DNA from: Novosphingobium sp. HII-3
GTDB lineage: Bacteria > Pseudomonadota > Alphaproteobacteria > Sphingomonadales > Sphingomonadaceae
Assembly: GCF_002916655.1 (NCBI RefSeq)
Contig: NZ_PPSM01000022.1
Location: forward strand, 1 to 41,227
Length of the DNA: 41,227 nucleotides
Reading direction: 5' to 3'
In this document: in pieces, positions 7,425 to 14,204 of the stretch
Layout: each line of letters opens with the position of its first letter
Numbering within the stretch: position 1 is the stretch's first letter
The notes under the pieces: model-generated
The model's database searches: none
What the model was told of the DNA's origin: nothing
Seen by the model: the letters and a program-made list of their open reading frames with translations, nothing else
Translations under genes and position numbers: made by a program

Positions 7425-8114
7425 TCAGACCTCCATGACGGGAAGTGCGGGAGCGCTGCGAAGGGCTTCAACGTCAGACAAGAGGTCGTCGTAGTAGCCG
7501 TTCGCGACTACCGTTTCGGTTTCTTGGATGATCCGCATCTTCTCCGCGAAGGCGGCGAGGTCTGGTGCGCGGGTGCCTACAAGAGCGTTTAAGGCCTCCC
7601 AGGTGGCCGTGAGCGCTGCGTCTTGCTTGTCCTCAGGAAGGAGCTTCAGATCGACCGCGTCCGCATCGCGCCAGGCCTTCACGGCCTTGCGCCAAGCGTC
7701 GCGCGCCCGGAGAAGTCGGACTGCCTCGCGGAGGACTGTCGTGTCTTCACGGGCACGGCGCTCAAGGGTCGGAGCGCTGGCGCCTTCCGCCGGCTTCGCG
7801 AACTTGGGGTTGCGCGGCAGTGCCGAGTAAACCGCGTCCAGCGCGCCGCCTGCAACTTCGACTTGGCGGCGAACTGATCGGACGAGGGTCATCACCGTCT
7901 CGGCGGCACTAATAGCCTTTTCGCCCCGGTCCATGGCCGGTTGAAGAATTTGATCGGAAACGATGTCGACTACGTGCGTGAGGAGGTCGTAGCTCTCCTC
8001 TCCGCGCTCCATCAGGTCGTCGACAATATCCTGCGGCGACGTGATCGAGACGCTGAAGTCGGCGCCGCGGAAAATAGGCGAGCGAAATCGCTCAAAGGTT
8101 GGATGGCGGGCCAT
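7425..8114 (-). CDS. Hypothetical protein, first gene of leftward operon
   Basis: This 229-aa protein is the promoter-proximal gene of the leftward operon, with GGAGAT 5-6 nt before the ATG. It is largely helical, with a strongly charged central region (ERRAREDTTVLREAVRLLRA) that may form a coiled coil. Function unknown. As the first gene behind the repressor-controlled leftward promoter it would be made immediately after induction, as recombination or anti-host genes are in other phages. That is a positional inference only. Confidence 0.6.
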   Translation of the reverse strand: MARHPTFERFRSPIFRGADFSVSITSPQDIVDDLMERGEESYDLLTHVVDIVSDQILQPAMDRGEKAISAAETVMTLVRSVRRQVEVAGGALDAVYSALPRNPKFAKPAEGASAPTLERRAREDTTVLREAVRLLRARDAWRKAVKAWRDADAVDLKLLPEDKQDAALTATWEALNALVGTRAPDLAAFAEKMRIIQETETVVANGYYDDLLSDVEALRSAPALPVMEV

Positions 8115-8247
8115 CTAGATCTCCTGCAATTGTTTCGCAGGAGGTTGGCGGAGGCTGGCCCGAGTAACCGGCGGCCGAGCGCGTTTCCCTACCTACGAAG
8201 CGGAGGGTCAGCGGCCCGAGGGCGATCGTCTCCGATGCCCTTAAGGT

Positions 8248-8297
8248 ATGTCCAATCCGGAAATTCTGTCAATGCAGTTTATGTCCACATTGGAAAT
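8248..8297 (-). promoter_or_regulatory. Leftward early promoter with two repressor operators
   Basis: A minus-strand -35 TTGACA (8267-8272) is followed by weak -10 candidates about 16-17 bp further left (CATACC around 8245-8250). Two 17-bp operator-like sites flank it: ATGTCCAATCCGGAAAT (8248-8264), covering the spacer/-10, and ATGTCCACATTGGAAAT (8281-8297), just upstream of the -35. They lie 33 bp apart and share ATGTCC-N5-GGAAAT. A perfect relative sits at the rightward promoter (8996-9012). This is the expected place for a lambda-PL-like promoter repressed by CI. The region 8115-8300 contains no gene. Confidence 0.6.
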
Positions 8298-8300
8298 TGG

Positions 8301-8909
8301 CTACAGCGGGACAAATGCGCCCTTTGCCATTCCGATCACAGTGAATTGCTCGCGGCCAAGGCTGATCGGCTGGTGGTCCGGGTTGCTGGAGCAAGGCTCT
8401 AACCGGGCCGGGTCCGAACGGAACATCTTGATCGTCGTTTCCCCTTCGGAGTTCATCACCGCGTAAACCTTGCCTTCGCGGAGATCCGCTTCACCTGGAT
8501 CAATTACAACGTATCCCCCATCAGGAATGATGCGATCCATGCTGTCGCCCCTAGTGCGAAGTGCAAAGGCCGCCTTGCTCAGACCTTCGACGGGCGGGAA
8601 GATCATGTGCTCGTGATGCTGAATTGCCTCGCGCCAGTTGCCGGCAGCTATCTCGCCCACAAGCGGGATCAGGAATGGGTTCGTAGGAAGATTTTCTTCC
8701 TGGCCACTCATTAATTCGGTGCTGGAGATTTCGAAAGCGCAGGCAAGGCGCTCGATCCAGTTGAGATCAAGGCGGCGCTGTGATTTCTCCAGCTTCATAA
8801 TCTGCGACGCAGTGGTGCCAGCCCGTTCAGCCAACTCCGCCAGCGACCAACCGCGCTCGGCTCGCAGCGCACGCACACGGTTTGGGATAGCTTCGCTCAG
8901 GTTGGACAT
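8301..8909 (-). CDS. CI/LexA-like prophage repressor (XRE HTH + S24 peptidase)
   Basis: This 202-aa repressor maintains lysogeny. The N-terminal XRE helix-turn-helix spans about residues 8-65 (WSLAELAERAGTTASQIMKL). The C-terminal S24 domain has the self-cleavage site Ala89-Gly90 (VGEIAAGNW), catalytic Ser123 (GDSMD) and Lys161 (TTIKMF). RecA-stimulated self-cleavage after DNA damage is therefore expected. The start is the ATG at 8909 with AAGGGAAA upstream; a TTG one codon earlier is less likely. The gene is divergent from the Cro-like gene and flanked by operators on both sides. Confidence 0.95.
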   Translation of the reverse strand: MSNLSEAIPNRVRALRAERGWSLAELAERAGTTASQIMKLEKSQRRLDLNWIERLACAFEISSTELMSGQEENLPTNPFLIPLVGEIAAGNWREAIQHHEHMIFPPVEGLSKAAFALRTRGDSMDRIIPDGGYVVIDPGEADLREGKVYAVMNSEGETTIKMFRSDPARLEPCSSNPDHQPISLGREQFTVIGMAKGAFVPL

Positions 8910-8937
8910 CAAATTTCCCTTATCAGATGCGCTCTTT

Positions 8938-8979
8938 TATCCGTTTCGGATATTAAGAAAAAGTGCACAAAATGGACAA
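8938..8979 (-). promoter_or_regulatory. Candidate repressor-maintenance promoter with palindrome
   Basis: On the minus strand a -35-like TTGTCC (8974-8979) and a -10-like TAATAT (8950-8955) are separated by 18 bp, reading towards the cI gene. The perfect palindrome TATCCGTTTCGGATA (8938-8952) covers the end of the -10 and the likely transcription start. It differs from the ATGTCC operator class, so it could be a Cro-type or autoregulatory site. A looser inverted repeat AATGGA/TCCATT lies at 8971-8990. Confidence 0.4.
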
Positions 8980-8988
8980 AAGACTCCA

Positions 8989-9017
8989 TTGCGGCATGTC
9001 CTGATTGGACATATGAT
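8989..9017 (+). promoter_or_regulatory. Rightward early promoter with operator in its spacer
   Basis: A -35 TTGCGG (8989-8994) and a near-consensus -10 TATGAT (9012-9017) are separated by exactly 17 bp. The perfect inverted repeat ATGTCCTGATTGGACAT (8996-9012) fills that spacer, so repressor bound there would block RNA polymerase. The start codon of the Cro-like gene is only six bases after the -10, so the transcript would be leaderless or nearly so. Confidence 0.65.
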
Positions 9018-9023
9018 CGGGAA

Positions 9024-9224
9024 ATGCAGCTAAAGGATTATCTCGTCGAGGCGGGCTTGACCTACGACGAATTCGCCAAGCGTATCGGTGCGGCCAATGC
9101 GGGCGTGATCGCGAAGTATGTCGCTCGCAAGCGGGTTCCCCGACCGCATCTTATGGCAGCGATAGGTCGTGCCACAGAAGGCAAGGTTCAGCCGAACGAC
9201 TTCTTCGCCGCCGGGGGCGATTGA
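9024..9224 (+). CDS. Cro/YdaS-like helix-turn-helix regulator
   Basis: This 66-aa protein has a compact helix-turn-helix (LTYDEFAKRIGAANAGVIAK, followed by YVARKRVPRPHLMAAIGRA). It is divergent from the repressor and first in the rightward early operon, the position of cro. It likely represses cI transcription to commit to lytic growth. The ATG has no Shine-Dalgarno and lies at the predicted transcription start, suggesting leaderless translation. The dnaB start follows one base after its stop. Confidence 0.85.
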   Translation: MQLKDYLVEAGLTYDEFAKRIGAANAGVIAKYVARKRVPRPHLMAAIGRATEGKVQPNDFFAAGGD

Positions 9225-9225
9225 T

Positions 9226-10623
9226 ATGTTGGGGAACGTCGAGGCTGAAGCGGCCTTGCTAGGCGCCCTGATGCAGGGTGATCCTGGCATCATAGATCTC
9301 GTGGTCGAGCGCCTTCAAGCCGCCGACTTCTATGAGCCCGTGCACGAGCGCCTGTATGCCGCGATCGTTGAATGCCATGGTGCCGGGAAGCCCGTCACCC
9401 CTGTTTTGTTGAAGCCCCGGTTCGATGATGACGAAGGGATGAAGCGGTTGGGAGGTGTGCGATATCTGGCGCGGCTCACAGCTGACGGTCAGGGGCTTAT
9501 TGCACCTCGTGAACTAGCAGAGCAGATCGCTGACCTCGCTGTGCGCCGGAGGATGCAGGCCCGCTTCACATCAGCGGCAGGTGCCTGCGGCGACCTCTCG
9601 ATGCCGATTGATGCTGTTGCGGCTCAAGGCGAGGTTCCGCTCGAAGCGACTCCGGGAATGAATTCCCGTACCTACACGTTGGGCGAAGCTTTCCGCGCTG
9701 CGAACGACCGCATCGATGACATCCAGAACGGCACTATTGCTGCCGGCGTTCGGCTCAACGGTCTGCAGGATTGGGACGACGTGACCAGGGGAATGCGCCC
9801 AGGCACCTACATACTTGTCGGCGGACGCCCCAGCATGGGCAAAACTGCAATGACCCTCAGTGTAGCGCGTCGCGCGGCTCAAGCGGGCCACGGAGTCCTC
9901 TACGTCAGCCGCGAAATGGATATCGTCGAGTTGATGCCCCGGATCCAAGCAGACCTGCTGGCCGAAGCGGGAGGCGAGGGCGGTATGCAGGAGATCCGCG
10001 AAGGCACCCTGAATGCGCGGGACAAGGCGCTTCTGCGCGGTATCGAGAATGAGGTGGCAGACTGGCCGCTGGTCATTATCGACCCCGAGAAGTTTGGCGC
10101 CGATCAGATTAACCTCGTCATTCGCCAGCAAGCGCGACAATTCGAGCGGCGAGGTCACAAGCTGGAACTGGTGATCATCGACTATCTGGGGTTGATTGAT
10201 CCGCCTCCCGGGCGTGTTAACCGTGAGCAGGAAGTGTCCCTGATCAGCCAGTCGATCAAGCAAGCCGCTCGCAGTAATCGCATCCCGATCATTGTCTTGT
10301 CTCAGCTCAGCCGAGGCGTTGAACAGCGCGAGGACAAGCACCCGCAACTGTCCGACCTTCGCGACAGCGGCACACTCGAGCAGGACGCTGATATCGTCAT
10401 CTTCGTTTACCGCGACCAGTACTACCTCGAGCGCAGCGAACCCGACCCTACCGACGCAAAACGCCGGCCGAAGTGGGAGGAAGATATGCGCGCGGCCAAG
10501 GACAAGATGGAGATTTACTCCGCGAAGAACCGGCAGGGAGCCCTGTGCAAACGTAAGCCTTGGTTCTTCGGGCGCAATCAAGCCGTGCGCAACAGCGACT
10601 TCTACCGGCAGGAGGGATTCTGA
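9226..10623 (+). CDS. dnaB: Replicative DNA helicase, DnaB family
   Basis: This 465-aa hexameric helicase of the phage replisome has an N-terminal DnaB-type helical domain (about 1-110, starting VEAEAALLGALMQGDPGIID). The RecA-like ATPase follows, with Walker A GGRPSMGKTAM (about residues 199-209), Walker B LVIIDYLGLI (about 318-327) and the later DIVIFVYRDQYY motif. The ATG at 9226 was chosen over an upstream in-frame start because it opens the helicase domain right after the Cro-like stop. Length matches typical DnaB. Having its own helicase means the phage need not capture the host's. The next gene overlaps by TGATG. Confidence 0.95.
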   Translation: MLGNVEAEAALLGALMQGDPGIIDLVVERLQAADFYEPVHERLYAAIVECHGAGKPVTPVLLKPRFDDDEGMKRLGGVRYLARLTADGQGLIAPRELAEQIADLAVRRRMQARFTSAAGACGDLSMPIDAVAAQGEVPLEATPGMNSRTYTLGEAFRAANDRIDDIQNGTIAAGVRLNGLQDWDDVTRGMRPGTYILVGGRPSMGKTAMTLSVARRAAQAGHGVLYVSREMDIVELMPRIQADLLAEAGGEGGMQEIREGTLNARDKALLRGIENEVADWPLVIIDPEKFGADQINLVIRQQARQFERRGHKLELVIIDYLGLIDPPPGRVNREQEVSLISQSIKQAARSNRIPIIVLSQLSRGVEQREDKHPQLSDLRDSGTLEQDADIVIFVYRDQYYLERSEPDPTDAKRRPKWEEDMRAAKDKMEIYSAKNRQGALCKRKPWFFGRNQAVRNSDFYRQEGF

Positions 10624-11534
10624 TGTCCCGCATCAGATCTGTCCATCCCGGCCTTTGGACCGACGAGAACTTCGTATGCCTCTCGCCGATAGCTCGCTTG
10701 CTATTCATCGGCTTGTGGAACGAGTGCGACGATGGCGGGCGCTTTGAGTGGAGGCCGTTGCGCCTTAAAATGCGCGTACTGCCCGCCGACAATGTCGATA
10801 TGGACGCGATAATGGCCGAACTGGTCGAGAACCAGTGCATCCTTAAGTACGAGGTGGACGGCGCGAGTTACGGAGCGGTTCGGAACTTCTGCAAGTTTCA
10901 ACGTCCTAAAAAGCCTTCATTCTTCTGCCCTGACACACCCCAAGTTCGCACCTGGTGTGGAAGCGGAAGCGCCTCAAATGATCAGATTTCCGAACCGGTG
11001 GGGAATCAGTTCGGAACTGGTGGGGAAATCGCTCCGCAGAAGGGAGGAAGGGAGGAAGGGAGGAAGGAAGAGAGACCTTCGGTCTCGTCGATCAGCGATG
11101 CTGACCGACCTGCGACGGAGCCGCCACCTGAGTTCCTGCCTGCGGTGCTCGAACAACCGGATGATGCCGATATTGCCTTTGACCGTTGGCAGAGCCTTCG
11201 TTCTCGCATTCGGCCGAATACGCGAGCGCTGGCCTTAACGCCACCGCGGCGCGTCAAGCTCACGAAGCGGCTGAAGGAGATCGGCGGCCTGCCTGCTTGG
11301 GACCGTTGCTTGAAGTCCGTCGAGGGCTCGCCACTGCTACGGGGCGACAAGACCGACTGGAAGGCTGAGCTGGATTGGCTGCTCGAGCCCAAGAACCTCA
11401 CGAAAATTCTTGAAGGAAACTACGACCATGACGGACAAACACATCACGGTGCCGTCCATCGGGGCGGAGGTCGCATTCCCCGGAGCCCCATTGGTGGCAT
11501 CCTTGCCGCCCACGGTAGCCGCGGCGCTGACTGA
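10623..11534 (+). CDS. Phage replication initiator-like protein (lambda O analogue)
   Basis: This 303-aa protein's N-terminal domain (about 1-105) begins MSRIRSVHPGLWTDENFVCLS and has the fold signature of winged-helix phage replication proteins (LLFIGLWNECDDGGRFEW). The linker (about 105-175) is low-complexity and coincides with DNA repeats described separately. The C-terminal domain ends with WLLEPKNLTKILEGNY, where related proteins usually stop within a few residues; here 37 more codons run in frame over the start of the next gene. Replisome organiser is the likely role from domain order and its place next to dnaB. The extended tail may be non-native. Confidence 0.7.
   Translation: MSRIRSVHPGLWTDENFVCLSPIARLLFIGLWNECDDGGRFEWRPLRLKMRVLPADNVDMDAIMAELVENQCILKYEVDGASYGAVRNFCKFQRPKKPSFFCPDTPQVRTWCGSGSASNDQISEPVGNQFGTGGEIAPQKGGREEGRKEERPSVSSISDADRPATEPPPEFLPAVLEQPDDADIAFDRWQSLRSRIRPNTRALALTPPRRVKLTKRLKEIGGLPAWDRCLKSVEGSPLLRGDKTDWKAELDWLLEPKNLTKILEGNYDHDGQTHHGAVHRGGGRIPRSPIGGILAAHGSRGAD
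10943..11075 (+). repeat. Iteron-like repeats and purine tract, candidate replication origin
   Basis: Three related 22-23-bp units lie in the linker of the initiator-like gene: 10943-10964, 10986-11007 and 11008-11030. Their cores are ACCTGGTGTGGAAGC, AACCGGTGGGGAATC and AACTGGTGGGGAAATC. Units 2 and 3 abut, and unit 1 is offset by 43 bp, close to twice the unit length. They are followed by a 38-nt pure purine run (11038-11075) with three tandem GGGAGGAA copies (11042-11065). Lambda and relatives carry their origin as iterons inside the O gene's linker, so this is a good origin candidate. Confidence 0.5.
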
Positions 11535-12036
11535 TACGCCCACGGAATTCATCTTCGACGGCGGTCCTGCCTGGAGGCCAGAACGCGCGCTCGACGCGCT
11601 GCACCATGTTGGGCTTGAGCATCGCGTGTCTGAAATCTGCTCGGACCTCGTGGCGGCCAACCTCCCGGCGCGACGAAGCTGGCTTGCGCAGCGTTTGGCG
11701 TCATTCTTCGTGCTTTTTAACCCGACCCGAGAAGTCGATGATCGAGCGTTCACAGTTTGGAACGATGAGATGACGCGGCTGCTCATCGACTTGCCTCACG
11801 ACCTCTTGGCATTCTCAATCGATCAAGCGATTCGGTCCGCGTCACACGGCTTCATGCCTTCCGTAGGTGAAATCCGGAGGGCCGCAGAACCGCTGCTCGC
11901 CGAACGTACGCAGCAGATCGAGCGGCTGCAACGCATGGAGGCCGCGCTTTCCGATCCTGTCGCCACCGCTGAAAGGGCGCGCCGTCGCCAGGATGAGGCC
12001 GCACACGCCCGTGCCACTGCTGGAGATCCGCGATGA
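11428..12036 (+). CDS. Hypothetical replication-region protein
   Basis: This 202-aa protein starts MTDKHITVPSIGAEV, with AAGGAA about 12 nt upstream. It overlaps the initiator gene by 107 nt, unusually long for this phage. The central part (LAQRLASFFVLFNPTREVDDRAFTV and ALRSASHGFMPSVGEIRRAAEPL-like region, residues about 85-155) resembles loader-type proteins, where a helical domain is followed by a short Pro-containing motif. A helicase-loader role (lambda P analogue) is possible but weakly supported. The C-terminus is a charged helix rich in Arg and Ala. Confidence 0.6.
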   Translation: MTDKHITVPSIGAEVAFPGAPLVASLPPTVAAALTDTPTEFIFDGGPAWRPERALDALHHVGLEHRVSEICSDLVAANLPARRSWLAQRLASFFVLFNPTREVDDRAFTVWNDEMTRLLIDLPHDLLAFSIDQAIRSASHGFMPSVGEIRRAAEPLLAERTQQIERLQRMEAALSDPVATAERARRRQDEAAHARATAGDPR

Positions 12037-12398
12037 CCAATCAACGTACCTCCTACGATATCACCACAGACCTCGACTTGGCCTTCCTTAAGGAACTCCC
12101 AAAAGACGACCTTCTTGAGTTGACCCGTCTGATGGCTCGTGCTGCCGAGCGCTCCTATCGTCGCGGGTTCCAGCAGGGCGCTACCATCGCCCGGGGCGAG
12201 CCGGCGGCGCTCCCTTTGGACCTTCACGAGTGGCGCTACGGCACAACCACCGACATCAGTCCATGGGCCGACGCGCCTCGAGCCGAGACGGCAGTGTCCC
12301 GTCTCCATGGAGAGAACAGCCGCTTGCGCGCCCTAGGGCTCCCGACGTCGACACTCACCGATCAATTCGAAATCTTCGTCTGGCCGCCGAAGGAATGA
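12033..12398 (+). CDS. Hypothetical protein
   Basis: This 121-aa protein of unknown function has an ATG that overlaps the previous stop as ATGA. The N-terminal half is helical and charged (LAFLKELPKDDLLELTRLM, ERSYRRGFQQGATIARGE). A Trp-containing loop (HEWRYGTTTDISPWADAP) and a short helix follow. It forms a coupled chain with the next 55-aa gene. Confidence 0.6.
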   Translation: MTNQRTSYDITTDLDLAFLKELPKDDLLELTRLMARAAERSYRRGFQQGATIARGEPAALPLDLHEWRYGTTTDISPWADAPRAETAVSRLHGENSRLRALGLPTSTLTDQFEIFVWPPKE

Positions 12399-12562
12399 AG
12401 GCCACGCTCCTCGGTGCGATCCTGCGGGACCTCGCCTGGGAGGTCGGCCGCTTACGTCCAGACTGGAACAACCCCCAACGCTTCTTCGAAAACCGCTCTG
12501 AGATCGAACATCAACTGCGCCGGCTTGCGCGAGACCTGGATAATGCCAATGCCCAAGACTGA
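12395..12562 (+). CDS. Small hypothetical helical protein
   Basis: This 55-aa protein starts MKATLLGAILRDLAWEVGRL. Its ATG overlaps the preceding stop as ATGA, and a GGA lies just upstream. A longer in-frame extension runs inside the previous gene and is rejected. Two charged helices (LLGAILRDLAWEVGRL and EIEHQLRRLARDLDNA) flank a short WNNPQRFF segment. No family recognised. Confidence 0.55.
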   Translation: MKATLLGAILRDLAWEVGRLRPDWNNPQRFFENRSEIEHQLRRLARDLDNANAQD

Positions 12563-13223
12563 CACCATCGCCGCTATCGCCGCCCAGACCCGGGCCCGCA
12601 CCGACAAGGCGCAGCAATCAGCTTCCCGGCCGAAGAAGGCGGCTGGGGCAGGGCCGACCATCGAGCAGCAGGCCCATGCACATTACGTGGAGGAAGACAT
12701 CGTGGACGTGACAGGCAAAGGCCGGGTCACGATCGGTAAGGCGTATCGCAAGCGTCCGCGCTTCGAGACGATAGAGGGGCTGGGGACCGAGCAGCTGAAG
12801 GCCCTGCGGTGCTATCGTGCTGCGTTTGACGAAAGCGAGAGATCAATCCTCAAGAGCGGTCTAGATGTTCGACCGCGCGGCGCTGGCGGTTTCGATAGCG
12901 CATTCGGCGCGATAGAGGCGAGGGCGTTCGGCGCCGCAAGACTGCGCGCCATCGAGGGGCAGTTGGGGATGCTGCTGCACACCATGCGCGACGTTGCGCT
13001 CATGGACTTGACCTTTTCTGAGGCAGCCATGAAGCGTTTCGGAAGCCGAGAGGTGGATTGGATCGATATCGGCAAAGGCAAGCGGAAGCCTCGCACCGTC
13101 GTCAAGCTGGTGCCCAAGTCTGGTACTCACCGACAGATCATCCGGGACGAGTTTTTCCAAGGGCTCGAGCTGCTGATGAAGGCTACCGAGCCAATGTGGG
13201 CCCGGCGATCTGGCGTCAGATGA
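12543..13223 (+). CDS. Hypothetical protein, last gene of rightward early operon
   Basis: This 226-aa protein starts at MPMPKTDTIA (a second ATG is two codons later) and overlaps the previous gene by 20 nt. A disordered N-terminus rich in Ala and Lys (about 1-45) precedes a helical domain (RFETIEGLGTEQLKALRCYR and the region to residue 165). A basic C-terminal stretch (GKGKRKPRTVVKLVPKSGTH) could contact nucleic acid. Its position at the end of the early operon, before the late genes, is where many phages encode a late-gene regulator. That is only positional evidence. Confidence 0.6.
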   Translation: MPMPKTDTIAAIAAQTRARTDKAQQSASRPKKAAGAGPTIEQQAHAHYVEEDIVDVTGKGRVTIGKAYRKRPRFETIEGLGTEQLKALRCYRAAFDESERSILKSGLDVRPRGAGGFDSAFGAIEARAFGAARLRAIEGQLGMLLHTMRDVALMDLTFSEAAMKRFGSREVDWIDIGKGKRKPRTVVKLVPKSGTHRQIIRDEFFQGLELLMKATEPMWARRSGVR

Positions 13224-13557
13224 GATCGTCTACCGTCACGCCGAGGCTATCAGCCAGGGCCTTCAACGTCTGCACTGACCCAGCTTTGGTGCCGCCCTCA
13301 ATCTGCGCGATCATGCCACGGTTCACGCCGGAGGCATCGGAGAGCGCGACCTGTGTCAGTCCGCGATGCTCACGCCACACGCGCACCGGGCTTTCGCCGT
13401 CAAGGATACGCTTGACCAGAGCGGCGGGGACGTATTCATCATCCCCGCGAGCAACCGCTGCCTTCACCCGTTCGGATGCGACGATGTCGGCAAGGTCTTC
13501 CTTGGCCTCCTGCAAGGCAGTGTATTCTTCAATCGGGATTGTAACCATCTCACCCAT
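13216..13557 (-). CDS. HigA-like antitoxin (XRE helix-turn-helix)
   Basis: This 113-aa second gene of a toxin-antitoxin pair has a Phd-like N-terminal stretch (VTIPIEEYTALQEAKEDLAD). A C-terminal XRE domain follows, about residues 60-110 (WREHRGLTQVALSDASGVNR then GMIAQIEGG). The start at 13557 has GGAGG 5 nt upstream; an alternative GTG at 13572 overlaps the toxin stop. It should neutralise the upstream RelE-like protein and repress the operon through its HTH. The end converges with the rightward early operon by 8 nt. Confidence 0.8.
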   Translation of the reverse strand: MGEMVTIPIEEYTALQEAKEDLADIVASERVKAAVARGDDEYVPAALVKRILDGESPVRVWREHRGLTQVALSDASGVNRGMIAQIEGGTKAGSVQTLKALADSLGVTVDDLI

Positions 13558-13568
13558 GTGGGCCTCCA

Positions 13569-13817
13569 TCACTCATACACGCTGCCGCGAGAGCCGATCT
13601 TCGTAACCGTCAGAACGACGCCATCGTTCATGATCACGCGCCAATCGCCGACCCGAAGGCGGATGTCGTCACTGCCCTTGAGTGCCTTAACATTGTTCGC
13701 CTGCGACGCCGGGTCCGCAGCATAGGCCTCAACCTTCGTGACGATCCGCTTGGCTGTCGGCGCAGGCATCGAGCGGAGCGTCTTAAGAGCGGTGCGGGCG
13801 TACTGGATCGGCTTCAT
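13569..13817 (-). CDS. RelE/HigB-type toxin
   Basis: This 82-aa protein has the RelE/ParE-superfamily core, with helices at KTLRSMPAPTAKRIVTKVEA and the beta-sheet pattern IRLRVGDWRVIMNDGVVLTV ending in KIGSRGSVYE. The LKGSDDIRLRVGDWRV and RGSVYE words are typical of RelE-like mRNA interferases. Toxin first and XRE antitoxin second matches the higBA order. The ATG lies six bases after a -10-like element, so the message may be leaderless. The cassette is opposite to its surroundings, typical of an acquired prophage gene set. Confidence 0.85.
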   Translation of the reverse strand: MKPIQYARTALKTLRSMPAPTAKRIVTKVEAYAADPASQANNVKALKGSDDIRLRVGDWRVIMNDGVVLTVTKIGSRGSVYE

Positions 13818-13823
13818 GCGCTT

Positions 13824-13871
13824 TATGTAACTCTAGGTAACAGCATGGTCAAGCATAATGTTACCTAGAGT
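13824..13871 (-). promoter_or_regulatory. Toxin-antitoxin promoter with 13-bp inverted repeat
   Basis: On the minus strand TTGACC (13847-13852) and TACATA (13824-13829) are 17 bp apart. Two perfect 13-bp inverted arms, ACTCTAGGTAACA (13830-13842) and TGTTACCTAGAGT (13859-13871), lie in the spacer and just upstream of the -35. They are separated by 16 bp. This is the usual design for autoregulation by a toxin-antitoxin complex. Confidence 0.65.
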
Positions 13872-13936
13872 GACAAAAAGATGGGGCTTGCATTGGGCAC
13901 GAAATGAGTGCAACTTGATATGGTTGGAAATCAACG

Positions 13937-13971
13937 CGCCCGCAGCCGGAAGGTGAGCGGGCGTTGCTTTT
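13937..13971 (+). terminator. Rho-independent terminator candidate
   Basis: CGCCCGC (13937-13943) pairs perfectly with GCGGGCG (13957-13963), closing a 13-nt loop, and is followed by TTGCTTTT. It would stop rightward early transcription that reads through the antisense toxin-antitoxin cassette, separating early from late genes. On the minus strand the trailing sequence is weaker. Confidence 0.6.
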
Positions 13972-13972
13972 C

Positions 13973-14182
13973 CTATCGGGTTCTACGGGACGAAAGGAAG
14001 TCGTCCAGCTCTGACTTGATCTCCGTCTTCTGTCGCAGAGTGTCGTTGCTGGACTGGTTCCACATTTCCTTCGAGATCATTTGAGTACCGCAGGCACCAC
14101 AGATTACCCAGGTCGGGTCTGTTCCAATGTCTGGCTTGTTCTCGCCGCATTGCAGGCATTTCGTGCTGGGTATGCTGTCCAT
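13973..14182 (-). CDS. Small zinc-ribbon protein
   Basis: This 69-aa protein starts MDSIPSTKCLQCGENKPDIG. Cys9, Cys12, Cys28 and Cys31 make two CxxC knuckles (CLQC and CGAC), a zinc ribbon. A charged helix (LRQKTEIKSELDDFLSSRR) follows. The upstream MRR extension and another overlapping frame lack support. It has no strong Shine-Dalgarno. Function unknown; such ribbons bind nucleic acids or proteins. Confidence 0.55.
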   Translation of the reverse strand: MDSIPSTKCLQCGENKPDIGTDPTWVICGACGTQMISKEMWNQSSNDTLRQKTEIKSELDDFLSSRRTR

Positions 14183-14204
14183 CCGGCGCAATTAGCATAA
14201 CCGA

